From NCBI GenBank assembly GCA_037178625.1, contig CM074141.1, forward strand, positions 1,798,001 to 1,862,000: a stretch of DNA of 64,000 bases, read 5' to 3'. The first letter of the stretch is position 1. Each line of letters opens with the position of its first letter. Below are positions 22,408 to 32,560 of this stretch, piece after piece. The translations under genes and the position numbers were made by a program. Source of the stretch: Skeletonema tropicum. Taxonomy: Eukaryota; Bacillariophyta; Thalassiosirophyceae; Thalassiosirales; Thalassiosiraceae. Under the pieces are notes generated by a model. It did no database searches. It was not told the DNA's origin and saw only the letters and a list, made by a program, of their open reading frames with translations.

Positions 22408-24346
22408 TCATCTCTTTTGTGTGGCTTTAATCTTTCTATAAGCATCACTGATCAATTTTGACCTCTCGGTTGCCCTACGTTTTTCCTTCTCGGACGAATT
22501 GGCTTGAACGTCAGGATGATGTTTCAGCATTTCCTGCCGGGGCATGTGAGTTGATTTCAAAATTGAGTTAGTGATCAACAGCGTGGACTGGTTATGGTGA
22601 AAACATGGGGGCATTGGAAGCAAGACTTACCCTTCGAAAGGCTTTGGACACTTCCTCCTTCGATGCCCCTCTCGATACGCCAAGGACAGAGTACGGATCG
22701 TTAACATCGAAGTCCCATTTGAATTCTTCCTCTTTTGCCTTTTGTTTGTACTGCCTTCCAGTTTGTTGTCGTTGCTGCTTATACTGCTGCTGCTGCTGTT
22801 GCTGATATTGACCTTGCTGCTGTTGATATTGACCTCCTTGCTGCTGCTGACGCTGCCACTCCTGCTGCGCCCTCGACGCCTCCCTCTGCGCCTGCTCAAA
22901 CTGCTCCCTCGCCCACTCCTCCCACTGCTGATACCAACTATTCCCCTCCTCGTGTTCTCTACCTTCCTCCCCACCCAAACTCCGCAATATCCTCTCCCGA
23001 TTCCGTGTAAAATATTGTTGCGCGGAACCACTGTAATCACGAAACGACTGGTAGGATTTGGACTGGTGCAGTTCTGCCTCGTGATCACGTTGTCTTTCCC
23101 ATTTTTCACGAGATTCTTTGTCGGCGAAATAGGGACTAACAATCTTTTGATACGTAACGAATAATCCACCGAATAAGCCGACAATATGTAACTTCATTGC
23201 AAGACGTGCTATCAACTGGAATCCAAGTTGAGCAATTGCCACAATTGGTCGTAAGCCAAAGTATTGAACTGCGGCCCCTGCCACTGGCGTGGCCTTTTGA
23301 GATAAAAAGCTTGACACGCCCCTCCATAATTCACCTTGTGGACCTAATGCAGGATCTGAAAAGATGGTCTTGTGTGATATTCCTGAAACTGATACAGAGG
23401 CATCACATCCTGAAATGAATGCTCGATAGGTGACACCCACAATTGTGTAGTCTACAATATATGTTGGCATATAGATCCTTCGTGCTTGGAGACGTTCAAT
23501 TTCAACATCAATCTTGTTGTTGTTGTTGCTCTCATCATCATCATTACTGTTATTACTGTATTGATCATTCGCCATTTCCACCAACTCCTCATAAATAACA
23601 TTCAATGATCGTTCTCTCGTGGCATTCCACGGATCAGGAAAGATTTCAATCACTTCTTCCCCACCACTACCTGTGATTGTCGTATTTGCTTTGAGTGGTT
23701 CCAACATCCAAGTACCAAAGGGTGTAATATCCTTTCCCATGAATAGAGGAGTAGTGTTATGGACCGGATCAATCAATGATCGACGATAGGAAAATCCTGC
23801 ATAGGATGCCAATCCAGGGATGTGAATTGTTCCATTGGGTGCATTGGGATATGCCGTTCGGAATGGCTCTGGAACAAAATTAGAGTAATTAGTAGTAGTT
23901 GCTCCACCTCTTCTAGTAGTAGAACCGCTGGAAGAAGGGACGAAACGGATGTTCAAATCAAAGTACCAAAATGGAGTGTATGCCGCTGATATTGTCGCTG
24001 AGCCAATTATTGGACCACCTATTTTTAAGAATGGTCCCAATCCCTGCTCTTCGTCTGCCCATTTTTGGAATTGAGTGTAGGCTTCTTGAGGTGTTGTTCG
24101 AAATGGTAATGCGTCGAGTTGGAACGAGTTGTTGGTGCGTTTGCGTGAGGATGAGATGTGTCGATTTTGTGTCGTTTGCTGTTCGTGTATTATTGATTGG
24201 AAGGATGAGAAGATAGTGCGGTGGATAGAAGATGATGATGAAGCTTTGGGCCGATAATAATGATAGGTGTACTGCAGCTGCAATCCATAACGGATGGTTG
24301 TTAGCACCACCATTGTAGTGTTGCTTGTGGGAAGATACAAGCTCAA
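22408..24346 (-). CDS. Organelle-type protein with C-terminal J-domain
   Basis: Two exons on the minus strand (24346-22631 and 22533-22408) flank a 97-bp intron (GTAAGT donor, CAG acceptor, phase 0) and give about 613 residues. The C-terminus is a J-domain: DPYSVLGVSRGASKEEV, then across the intron the HPD triad (about residues 578-580) and a basic end. J-domains stimulate Hsp70 ATPase. The intron splits helix II from the HPD loop. The N-terminus is Ser/Arg/Tyr-rich and almost free of acidic residues, which fits a mitochondrial presequence. The middle region is not one I recognise and includes a possible membrane segment (LHIVGLFGGLFVTYQ). A Gln/Tyr-rich linker precedes the J-domain. It is divergent with the fibrillin-like gene. 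Confidence 0.75.
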
Positions 24347-24809
24347 GAACCTCCAGATAGACCTCCGTCAATCAAACACAAGCTAGAACAAGTCGATGGA
24401 GCTCATGATGTGTGTTGTGTGTGGGGCTTTAGGTTATTTCTGTGCTACACGGTAAACTAAGTACGTACGTGTCACTGGTATTTTGAAGTGTTGGCGCGGC
24501 AGATTAATTTTTGTATTAATTCCCTCTAGGATCGTATGAGAGTATGAGACGTTCCGTGCTACGCGAAAGCAGTGACCAAATTTCATCACTCACTCACAAC
24601 GCACTCCTTCGGCTTCGGCCAAGTTGAAGCCAGCCAGCCACGTCGACCGCGCACACGCCGGCCCTTCGCTTGGCGTGCGTCAATAATTATATGGTTCCCG
24701 TGATTATATCATGGACATTACTTCTTTACGAAGACGCTCTAATCTACAACATTATGTAACTTTATTGCAGAGGTAATATTATTGATGTTGTTAACTGTTT
24801 GCTAAAATA
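24347..24809. promoter_or_regulatory. Divergent intergenic region
   Basis: 463 bp between the head-to-head starts of the J-domain gene and the fibrillin-like gene, so it should hold both promoters. The middle is G/C-richer than its flanks. No specific factor site can be claimed. Confidence 0.35.
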
Positions 24810-25613
24810 ATGTCGTACAAGGAGCAAAAAGTGCATCTACTGAAAGTGCTGAAGGAAGCAAATTATGATACTACCAAAGACGAGGTTGTAACAGCAGTCA
24901 ACACTCTTTCCAAATTGTGGAAAGAAGATAAGACTACTACTAAAGAACTTAGCACATCGCCAGCAAGATCACAATTATTTCTTGGAGATTGGAGAATCCT
25001 ATCTGGTCCCAACTTTCCCAATCGCATCGTCAATGAAGATAAGGACAAGGACACCTTTCAGTATACTCTTGGAAGAATATCATTTAACATGTTCCAGCCG
25101 AAAAACTTGGTCGTTACTATTTGCCATCCAGAAAATGGTGTCTTGAATGTGGTAAAGAAAAGTGACCAACTGAGCCATTTGGAATACGAGGATGTTTCAA
25201 CATACAATGTCATCAATAATATCATCATACATACTGCTAGTGGAGATTTACCAGCAGAACTGCTCGTGGAAGGTCATTGCTTTCCAGAAAGTGATACACG
25301 ACGAAAGGTTGGGTTTACGTCAGGGACACTCCGTAAGCATGTTAGTATTAATGAGAATGAAACGTTGCAGAAATTGTGGGATGATACGTTTCAGGATGCT
25401 TATGCCAAGGCAGACGAAGAACGTGGGTATCTTGAGTCGTCCCTGCAGTGGGTAATGAAGAAGATGATGAAAATGACATTTCCTACGGACGAGTCTATGA
25501 GGTATGAAATGAATAGAGTCATTTATGGCTATTTGGATGTTCTTTTTCTGGATGAAGATATGAGAATCACAAAGGGAAATCGTGGTAGTATTGTCATCAT
25601 GACGAGAGAATGA
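24810..25613 (+). CDS. Plastid-lipid-associated protein (PAP/fibrillin)-like protein
   Basis: A single exon encodes 267 residues. The core begins with FLGDWRILSGPNFPN (the family's 'G-x-W-x-L-L/I' start), and the end, LFLDEDMRITKGNRGSIVIM, matches the typical fibrillin C-terminus of the form YLDxDxRIsRGxxGxxFVL. Fibrillins bind lipids or quinones in plastids. There is no obvious SAFAP plastid presequence here: the N-terminus (MSYKEQKVHLLKVLKEAN) looks cytosolic and helical, so a location outside the plastid or an unannotated upstream exon is possible. The family call rests mainly on the two end motifs. Confidence 0.6.
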   Translation: MSYKEQKVHLLKVLKEANYDTTKDEVVTAVNTLSKLWKEDKTTTKELSTSPARSQLFLGDWRILSGPNFPNRIVNEDKDKDTFQYTLGRISFNMFQPKNLVVTICHPENGVLNVVKKSDQLSHLEYEDVSTYNVINNIIIHTASGDLPAELLVEGHCFPESDTRRKVGFTSGTLRKHVSINENETLQKLWDDTFQDAYAKADEERGYLESSLQWVMKKMMKMTFPTDESMRYEMNRVIYGYLDVLFLDEDMRITKGNRGSIVIMTRE

Positions 25614-25701
25614 AACTGTAATAATAATGTTTGGAAAATTACTCAATGATATAAGTACATACTTGCTTAGAAGACTTAAGTCTGACAGGAAAGAATAGAC
25701 A

Positions 25702-27065
25702 TTAGACCTCTGCTACCTCTTGACAGAGTATTGTTACCTCTTCGGGAACACTCATTCTTTCCGATTCTCTGAGTGGAGATCTGGAAGCACGCTGATTTGG
25801 TAGGGTTTGTGTTGCAGTAGTCTTCTCGTATTCTGATCCAAATGCAGTAGATTCATCTTGTGTATTGCGATATGCCCCATGCCTGATGCATAATCCACCG
25901 CGCTTGGCATGATTTAAGCATCCTTCACTGCTGCATCGTTTCACCTTTGCTCCATGCTTCATGCACACTCCTCCTTTCTTAGCAATATTAGTACATCCTT
26001 CCCTGCTGCATCGTTTGACCTTTGCTCCATGCTTGATACATACTCTTCCATTCTGAGCTTGATTAGTACATCCTTCCATGCTACATCGCTTGATCTTTGC
26101 ACCATGCTTGATGCACACTCCTCCTCTGACGGATAAATTTATGCATCCTTCAATGCTGCATCGTTTGACCTTTGCTCCATGCTTCATGCACACTCCTCCT
26201 TTCAGAGAATGATTAGTACATCCCTCACTGCTGCATCGTTTGATCTTTGCTCCGTGCTTAATGCACACTCCTTCATTCTGAACATATTTTGTGCATCCTT
26301 CCCTGCTACATCGTTTTCGCTGTGCCCCATGCTTAAAACACACTCCTCCTTTCACAGCGCGATTTGTACATCTTTCAATTCTGCATCGTTTGACCTGTGC
26401 TCCATGCTTGATGCACACTCCTCCTTTCTGAACGTGATTTGTGCATCCTTCACTGCTGCATAGTCTGACCTTTGCTCCATGCTTGATGCATACTCCTCCA
26501 TTCTGAGCTTGATTTTTGCATTCTTTTCTGCTACATTGTTTGACCTTAGCTCCATGCTTACAACACACTCCACCACGCTTGACTTGGTTTGTACATCCTT
26601 CAATGCTGCATTGTTTCACCTTTGCTCCATGCACAACGCACGCTCCTCCTCTCTGAGATTTTTTGTGCACCCATTAGCAGAACATTCACATCTGTACTTC
26701 TTTCTGGGCACCTTGTTCCTCGGCCGATCTTTCTTCAGTGAAGACTCTCGCTTCCTCCCTTCCAATTCACCTCTAACCAATGATTTGCCTCCCTGGTTAT
26801 TCGCAGGAGATCTCTTCCGCTTTCGAGTTGAAGTTTGTTGATGGGTTGAGGCAGTTGATCCCTTCTGAGTTGAAGCAGTTGATGCCGTTTTGCTTTTAGC
26901 AGCCGCCGCAGCAGCAGCCTCTGCCTTCCTCAGCTGAACCTCCCTGTAGATCAGGGTACCTATATCATCTTCCTCTCCATCATTATCGTTTGTTACCACC
27001 ATCTTCAGTAGGGTAGCGTAGCAGAGGAAGTCATCGACCACGTCATGATGTTTTAGATACTTCAT
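25702..27065 (-). pseudogene. Cys/His tandem-repeat protein, 11 units, split by a frameshift
   Basis: The N-terminal frame (27065 to about 26660) encodes a Lys/Ala/Ser-rich region and the start of the first repeat (CSANGCT). The repeat array continues in another frame down to 25702. The switch falls in a run of six A (T on the plus strand, 26659-26664); one extra A would join them, so a 1-nt deletion or a sequencing error is likely. The repeat is 25 residues of the form C-x4-C-x9-C-x2-H followed by GAKVKR, like the WRKY19-type zinc-finger arrays I recall from diatoms and oomycetes. The tail after the repeats (AYRNTQDESTAFGSEYEKTT) is nearly identical to the gene at 40661. The N-terminus is unrelated to that gene's. 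Probably a nuclear zinc-binding protein; target unknown. Confidence 0.75.
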
Positions 27066-27265
27066 GTCAGTAACCGTATCGTTTTTAACGACATACAGAA
27101 ATCAACAATCACCTGTGTGACACTTTTAGCCACTACTAGCCACCTACCGCAAACTTTGCCCGAGTGCCCGTGCCCGAGTTGTTGTTGCATCTATTCTGCA
27201 TGCATGTTACCATTACGTCAACGCAATTGATTCAAATAAACCATATCAACTGACTAATATCAACC
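27066..27265. promoter_or_regulatory. Divergent promoter region
   Basis: 200 bp between the starts of the Cys/His repeat gene and EMC6, which are transcribed away from each other. The short distance implies shared or overlapping promoter elements. No motif stands out. Confidence 0.3.
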
Positions 27266-27786
27266 ATGATAGATCCAATGGCAGACATCGCCTCAGGCGG
27301 GCCCGACATGATGAGCACAATGGGCGGCCCTTCCGACGATAACAACAAGGAAGTATTCGACATGGATGCCTTTCGATCGAACTTTCGTAAAATGGATAAA
27401 ATACGTTCGTTTATGGGGATTGTTGCCGGGTGTGTTGCGGGTGTTTTGGGGCTGACTGGTCTGAGTGGTTTAGGTGAGTGATGTGTTTGTGATGTCGTTT
27501 ATTGGTGTCTGTTGTGATGAGTTAATCAATCAATAAACATTGTAACATCATACTTATTCACTCAAATGATGTTCCTCTTTATCCTCACCCTCCTAAAACA
27601 GTATGCTTTCTAATTTTACACATATCAGTCAACCTATCCATCCTCGCCTTCAAAATGAATTTCAACTTGAAGGCATATTATACACAAGGGTCCATGATAT
27701 CATTCCTAATGGCTGATTTTCAAAAGTGTGCTATGAGTTTCATGCTGTTTTGGACATTATTTTTTGGATTGGTTTATTTATTCTAA
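27266..27786 (+). CDS. EMC6: ER membrane protein complex subunit 6 (EMC6)
   Basis: Two exons, 27266-27473 and 27629-27786, flank a 155-bp GT-AG intron in phase 1 and give 121 residues. Landmarks are FRKMDKIRSF, GCVAGVLGLTGLSGL (the conserved A-G-x-L-G-L-T-G-L of EMC6) and, in exon 2, a tail with a second hydrophobic stretch ending FMLFWTLFFGLVYLF, corresponding to the family's LFWTFLYG end. EMC6 is a small multi-span subunit of the EMC, which inserts and stabilises transmembrane segments at the ER. Length fits the family (about 110). The exon 2 assignment rests on exact frame continuation and family match. Confidence 0.9.
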
Positions 27787-28012
27787 AAGTCGAGCATGTG
27801 GTGAGTGAGAGAGAGAGACATAGAGGTGTTTGAGCAAAGAAATAATGAGCGCAATGGGGAAGAAGGGGGGATGCTTTGTACATTATACAATGCAACAATG
27901 ATTGCATGCAATGAAGTTAGTTTGGGCTGACGTAAAAGAATGGGATAGAGCTGATCAAATACCGTGACATTGCAGCAAACACTTTTTTAATACTCCCTTT
28001 AACTTTGGTCGT

Positions 28013-29321
28013 TTACTGATACAATCGAATGAGTTCATCCGAAACTGCACTGGGAGTTAGCACGCCCAAATCAGTAAAAAGCAACGTGATATACTTGGCC
28101 GGCGTAAAATCACATGGTGGATTCTGAACCTCAACCGTAGAGGGAAGGTTGACAACATAGTCCTTCACATCCTGCAGCGATGAAGTAGTTGACGCTGTTG
28201 ATTCCTCCTTCTTTTCATCATCCCCATCCTTCTTACCACTGCTTCCACTCGCACTCCAATTCAACGTATCCAAAAACTGCAACGACTCACCAATCCCACC
28301 CATCTCCGGCAAATCACTATTATTCAACGGATACAACCTCGTAAACTTGTAACTTTCCGCAGCAACATAAAACGGAACACCCAACTCCTTTGCCATCACC
28401 CCCAACGAAAAGGTCCCCACCTTATTCACCACACCACCATTCTCCACTACACCCTCGGCACCTACAATCACCAGTATCCACTCGTTCCATCACATACCCC
28501 ATGGCCGAATCCAATACAACCGTCGTAGGAATCCCACACCGTTCATAGGTCCGTGCACTCTTCGCCCCCGCCGCATCCGGCCGTCCCTCCAACACCATCA
28601 CCCGAAATCGTTTCCGTTCCACAAGTGCCGCCCTTAACAACAAACTCTCCACAACACGACTACGTCCATGAGTCAACACGACACTCCCCTCCCTAACAAA
28701 AGGACCACCCACACTCGAAATACGATCACGAGCGGCCAATGAAAATTCGGCAAAGCGTTCTCCACGTTCCAATACTTGAGATTTGCAGGTTGTAAAATCG
28801 GGTGTTTCGAGTGAGGCTCGTGTGACGTATTTGAGGAAGAGTTCGCAGCCGGAGGAGAGGGCGATGTGAGATCTTCCTGCTAGGAGGTAGCGTAGTTGTT
28901 GTTGTGTAGTAGTAGTAGTAGCAGTGTCAGTTGTGTCAGAGTTGAGTACAGCTGGAATGGGACCACCCAATTTCGCAAAATTGACCATCACATCACTAGC
29001 TTCACGTAAGTCCGCTTGGAGGCCCATCATTGTCTCAGCTTTGGATCGTCGTATGACATTTAGTAATACTCGAATGGCTGCCACTGGAAGTGGGATGGAG
29101 GAGCGTTTACTCTTTTTAGTAGTAGAGGAGGAGGAGGATGATGGTGGGAGTTTGTCAGCGGAGGGTGGATGAGGTGGCAGCAATGGGGCTGATGACGGTG
29201 TAGAAGAAATGGATGATTTGGATAGATGAGCACATAGGTCGGCTATTACTGGGTGCTGCTGTTCTTTTTGCAGCGGCGGCTGCTCTTCGTGGCCGTCGGT
29301 TTCGGACGTCATGGTGAGCAT
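28013..29321 (-). CDS. Translation initiation factor eIF2B subunit alpha (1-nt frameshift)
   Basis: eIF2B-alpha is part of the decamer that exchanges GDP for GTP on eIF2 and senses eIF2 phosphorylation. The frame from 29321 carries a Ser/Pro-rich N-terminal insertion, then family blocks [29 protein letters not shown] and [15 protein letters not shown]. It then shifts to another frame with [34 protein letters not shown] and the C-terminal [20 protein letters not shown]. One extra base at 28475 (plus-strand T) accounts for the shift, since without it the conserved '[10 protein letters not shown]' order is read through. A single base cannot be an intron, so it is an assembly error or a fresh mutation. 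A low-complexity insert of about 45 residues precedes the C-terminal blocks. Confidence 0.88.
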
Positions 29322-29630
29322 CTATCTTTGTGCATCTTCTTTTGCAATGTTGTTTGAGTTGGCGGCGGAAAGACCAAAACCCGAAATCCGCCCAACGAAA
29401 ACCTCTAAAACGGCACTTCTTTTCATCAGAGGTTGTCTCGGCCGGGCTGCTTGGCTTGTTCTGTGCCGACTCCACTGCTACGAACCTATCGAACATCTAA
29501 TCTCTCTCTCTCTCTCTCTCTAGAGGGTTCATCTTACGATAGTGACGCAAACAGCGAGTTAACTTATCTCGAGATCAATTGTGGATCTAATGTTCTTTTC
29601 CGAGCTGTCCGTCCCCACTTCAGTTAAATA

Positions 29631-29675
29631 AATAAATACAAAGTTAATCAGATTAGATATCTATGATACTAAAAG
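29631..29675. repeat. 45-bp dispersed repeat, second copy
   Basis: Exact reverse complement of 15129-15173, part of the insertion in gene D. It begins AATAAATACAAAGTTAATCA. A match of this length with no mismatch is not chance and points to a recently moving or recently copied short element. Confidence 0.8.
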
Positions 29676-30019
29676 TTATCTACCTCGTCCAAGTCCAAAG
29701 AAGGTATCCAGAAAGTTGGAGTTGGAATCCCTAAAAAAAGTGATTGCAATTGCAATGTGGATGCAGATAGTTTTCTGATCCCCAGATCCCACAGATTATA
29801 CTATTTCCAAAGTCCATCTTCATGAATAAATTAGCTACGAAGAGAGGGAGCTATGAGAACAGAGAGGTATCCCACGACGATTGAGAAGCTATCTGTTGAT
29901 GACATAGGATGAAGTAATGAGGCCTCAGCGACTTTAAGTTTTGACAATGAGAGAGACAATGCCACTTCTTCCTTCTTGTTGGCCTCTGATCTTAGTTATT
30001 GTTATCGTGGCGCATGCAC

Positions 30020-30200
30020 ACAAAACATGATGAATAATCCATCAGCAGAGCATTCATATCAGTATCCATTTTTGCTCAATGCCTACTGCACACTCCTCCT
30101 TTCTGAACTATATTCGTACATACACATCCATCAGCAGAGCAGACATTTGCTCCATGCCTAACGCATCCTCTCCTCTGACAACTATGTTGTAGTTGTATGT
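30020..30200 (-). pseudogene. Relic Cys/His repeats
   Basis: On the minus strand a degenerate unit reads CTNIVQKGGVCSRH and then hits TGA where the family has Gly. Further pieces with CATCAGCAGAGCA and GCTCCATGCCTAACGCA, both family codon strings, lie either side. These are broken units downstream of the short repeat gene at 30385-30981, suggesting that gene was once longer. Confidence 0.65.
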
Positions 30201-30384
30201 ACATTCATGTTTTTCTAAGTTATTATTATTGTACAATATGTACATCCATATTTGTACGTCCATCATGCTGCGTAGATACTTTCTTTTTGGCCTACTTACG
30301 CCCACAATAGCCCACTGCAAACTCCTGCCTGTCGGGCTCTATTCTAACATCTTCAGCTTCAGCACACCACACTCATATCCTGTA

Positions 30385-30981
30385 CTATTTCTTTGCCATT
30401 TTGTTTGCTCCATGTCTCCAACAGACTCCTCCTTTCTTAGCATAGTGTATGCATCCCTCGCTCCTACATAGCTTGATCTGTGCACCATGCCTCAAGCACA
30501 CTCCTCCTTTGACAGCATGATTTGTACATCCATCAGCAGAACATTCATATTTTTTTCTGACTTTAGTAGGAGACAGATCCTCCTGCTGTCCTGATGATGA
30601 TGATTTTCGCTTTCTAGTATCAGATTCAGATTGAGTTTGGCTATTATTTTTCTCACCTGAATTTACCACTACAGATCTGAAATTATTAGATCTATCAGCA
30701 GTAGAGAAGGCGTTTTGATTTTGATTATCAGAGGGTGCTATCGCTCTCCCTTGCACATTCAAGTTGATAACTCCAGTGGCAGTATCTGTCGTCTCTTTCA
30801 GTTGACTACCATGATGAAAATGAAGAAGACGACCAGCTGCAATGTTCCGAGGAGTTTGTGCCGTTGCCATTGCTGTAATCTTTGTCTTCGAAGACTCGGT
30901 CTGCTGAGGTGGTGGAGCTGGAGCCAGAGCCGGAGGAGCCGACTTGTTGATTCTCTTGAGCGTCCGGATTAGCGTCACCAT
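30385..30981 (-). CDS. Cys/His tandem-repeat protein, two units
   Basis: The start is placed at the ATG giving MVTLIRTLKRINKSAPPALA, because the paralog at 40661-41836 starts the same way; an ATG three codons upstream (30990) is the alternative. About 198 residues. After a Ser/Lys-rich linker (KRKSSSSGQQEDLSPTKV) come two C-x4-C-x9-C-x2-H units (CSADGCTN... and CRSEGCIH...), then a short end NKMAKK. It lacks the shared C-terminal tail of its two paralogs, and relic units lie just downstream, so it is probably a truncated member. Zinc binding is expected from the ligand pattern; the biological role is unknown. Confidence 0.7.
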   Translation of the reverse strand: MVTLIRTLKRINKSAPPALAPAPPPQQTESSKTKITAMATAQTPRNIAAGRLLHFHHGSQLKETTDTATGVINLNVQGRAIAPSDNQNQNAFSTADRSNNFRSVVVNSGEKNNSQTQSESDTRKRKSSSSGQQEDLSPTKVRKKYECSADGCTNHAVKGGVCLRHGAQIKLCRSEGCIHYAKKGGVCWRHGANKMAKK

Positions 30982-31201
30982 GATTTTCAACCCTCCTCTT
31001 TCTTTAGTTTAGCTTTAGCAAATGATGACTGGTCTTGTCTGGTGATTCTGATCGAAATAAAAAGTCAAGACTGTGCACTGTACATAATGAATACTTATGG
31101 GCAGCGGGCAGCGGTGCAATGGATACTTCATTAATTACACGCATGAACGAGAGTCAGAGGAGAAAAAATTACGTTTTACCACAGAACTACAACACACAAT
31201 A

Positions 31202-31508
31202 GCGTGTCCCAGATGTGGCTAGGATTCCTACTTTCCCACGTAGGATTCCCACGCCGTAATTTGACGCGGGAAAGTGGGAATCCTAGCCGTCAAAATTTGC
31301 TTCTGTGTCCCAGAACCAAATTTCCATCCCCAAATTCCCACTTTTCGAGGGCCTGCGCGATACACCCCGCACAAAATAAAAAAATGCGTGGGATTCTGAG
31401 GTGGGAAAGTGGAAAAGTAGAATCCTACGTCGACGTGGGATTCTGGGGTGGCCGTAGGATTTTGATTTTCAGAATCAAAATTCGACGTGGGATTCTGGGT
31501 CCGAAGTC
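31202..31508. repeat. Subterminal repeat cluster of the 4.1-kb element
   Basis: After the left TIR come a 24-bp imperfect hairpin and three direct copies of CGTGGGATTCTG at 31387, 31434 and 31486, mixed with GTGGGAAAGTGG motifs on both strands. Repeated subterminal motifs of this kind usually serve as transposase binding sites. Confidence 0.65.
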
Positions 31509-32392
31509 CGTGCCTCATTCACCTCCTTGCTGCAAATCTTGTTGCATGTCAAGCTGAGATAAAATTCAATCTTACTTGTTCTTTAATCTCTAGTTACCGT
31601 TGGGGAAGTTGACCCACTTTTCTCCTCCAATTGTCTCCAGCTCTCTGTGTCAAATGACCTGGGCATTTGCGTGCGGCGTCATTCATGAGTTGCAGGCCAG
31701 CCCTCATCTAGGGGTGAGCCCGAGGTAGGTGTCCTCGGGGCACGGGAAAGACACGTAATCGCGATCTCACCGTGAACCTGCCATGCTTCAGCCTACCGCT
31801 ACTAGCACCAGTAGAGATCTCGAATCAATATTTGTGAAGAAGAAAGCTTCGCATCATAACCCCCCTCGGCAACTAAGACTCCTCAAACACTCCAGCGTGG
31901 TTCCAGTGGCAGACCATGCTTGAGTAATTTGCTCCCATGAGCTTTTCCTGCTTGTATGATGAAGGAAACAGCCTCAAAATCTGCCTGAGGTAGAACAACC
32001 TGTGCCTGCGGCCAACCTTACCCTTAACCTTTCGTGAGGGGGGAGGTTGCAATTCCATAATGCAGCGCGATACAATCGTACACAGGATGCACACCCATAA
32101 GAAGAGCAAGGCTGTAGTATTTCCGTAGCCCGATCCTCATCTGCAAGAAAATAGAGAGAAATGATACGATGCATGGTTAGTGTTCGCTTGCACTGAAGTA
32201 GATCACTCCACTTGTACGTCAGATACCCAAGGGTGCGTCTTATCCTTCCGATTCGTGGAGCCATATTTAACCTGGTTTCAGCTCCTTCCTTTTTCCTCCT
32301 TCTGTCGAAAAGCTAGACGGTCGCTGTGGGTGTTTTTGTGTGCCTGCACCGTAGTTCCTCCCCTCATAGACACCCTTAAGCTGTAATCCTCC

Positions 32393-32560
32393 ATATCCAT
32401 CTTGCTAGGAAAGGACGGTCCTTTGCCTCGCCGACTCCAAAAACTCCCTGAATACTCCGTTGTAGACCGTCATCCAATATCCATCTTGCTAGGAAAGGAC
32501 GGTCCTTTGCCTCGCCGACTCCAAAAACTCCCTGAATACTCCGTTGTAGACCGTCATCCA
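32393..32560. repeat. 84-bp perfect tandem duplication
   Basis: Two adjacent copies, 32393-32476 and 32477-32560, appear identical. 84 is a multiple of three, so open frames run through both copies on both strands, but no known protein results. Confidence 0.9.

Larger units (their letters stand above)
29322..30384. other. Intergenic DNA with repeat and zinc-finger relics
   Basis: Contains a (CT)n run near 29504-29520, the 45-bp dispersed repeat at 29631-29675 and degenerate Cys/His repeats around 30030-30180, listed separately. No intact gene. Confidence 0.5.

Noticed and set aside
22742..23164. Leu-rich plus-strand frame
   Set aside because: Antisense of the Gln/Tyr-rich linker of the J-domain gene; CAG/CAA codons read backwards as CTG/TTG.
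25954..26463. Plus-strand Ser/Ala/Leu-rich frames opposite the Cys/His repeats (also at 40769-41401)
   Set aside because: They are periodic antisense shadows of the 75-bp repeat unit.
28465..28485. Tiny intron in the eIF2B-alpha gene
   Set aside because: The two frames abut with one surplus base, and no GT-AG pair could be removed without deleting conserved residues.
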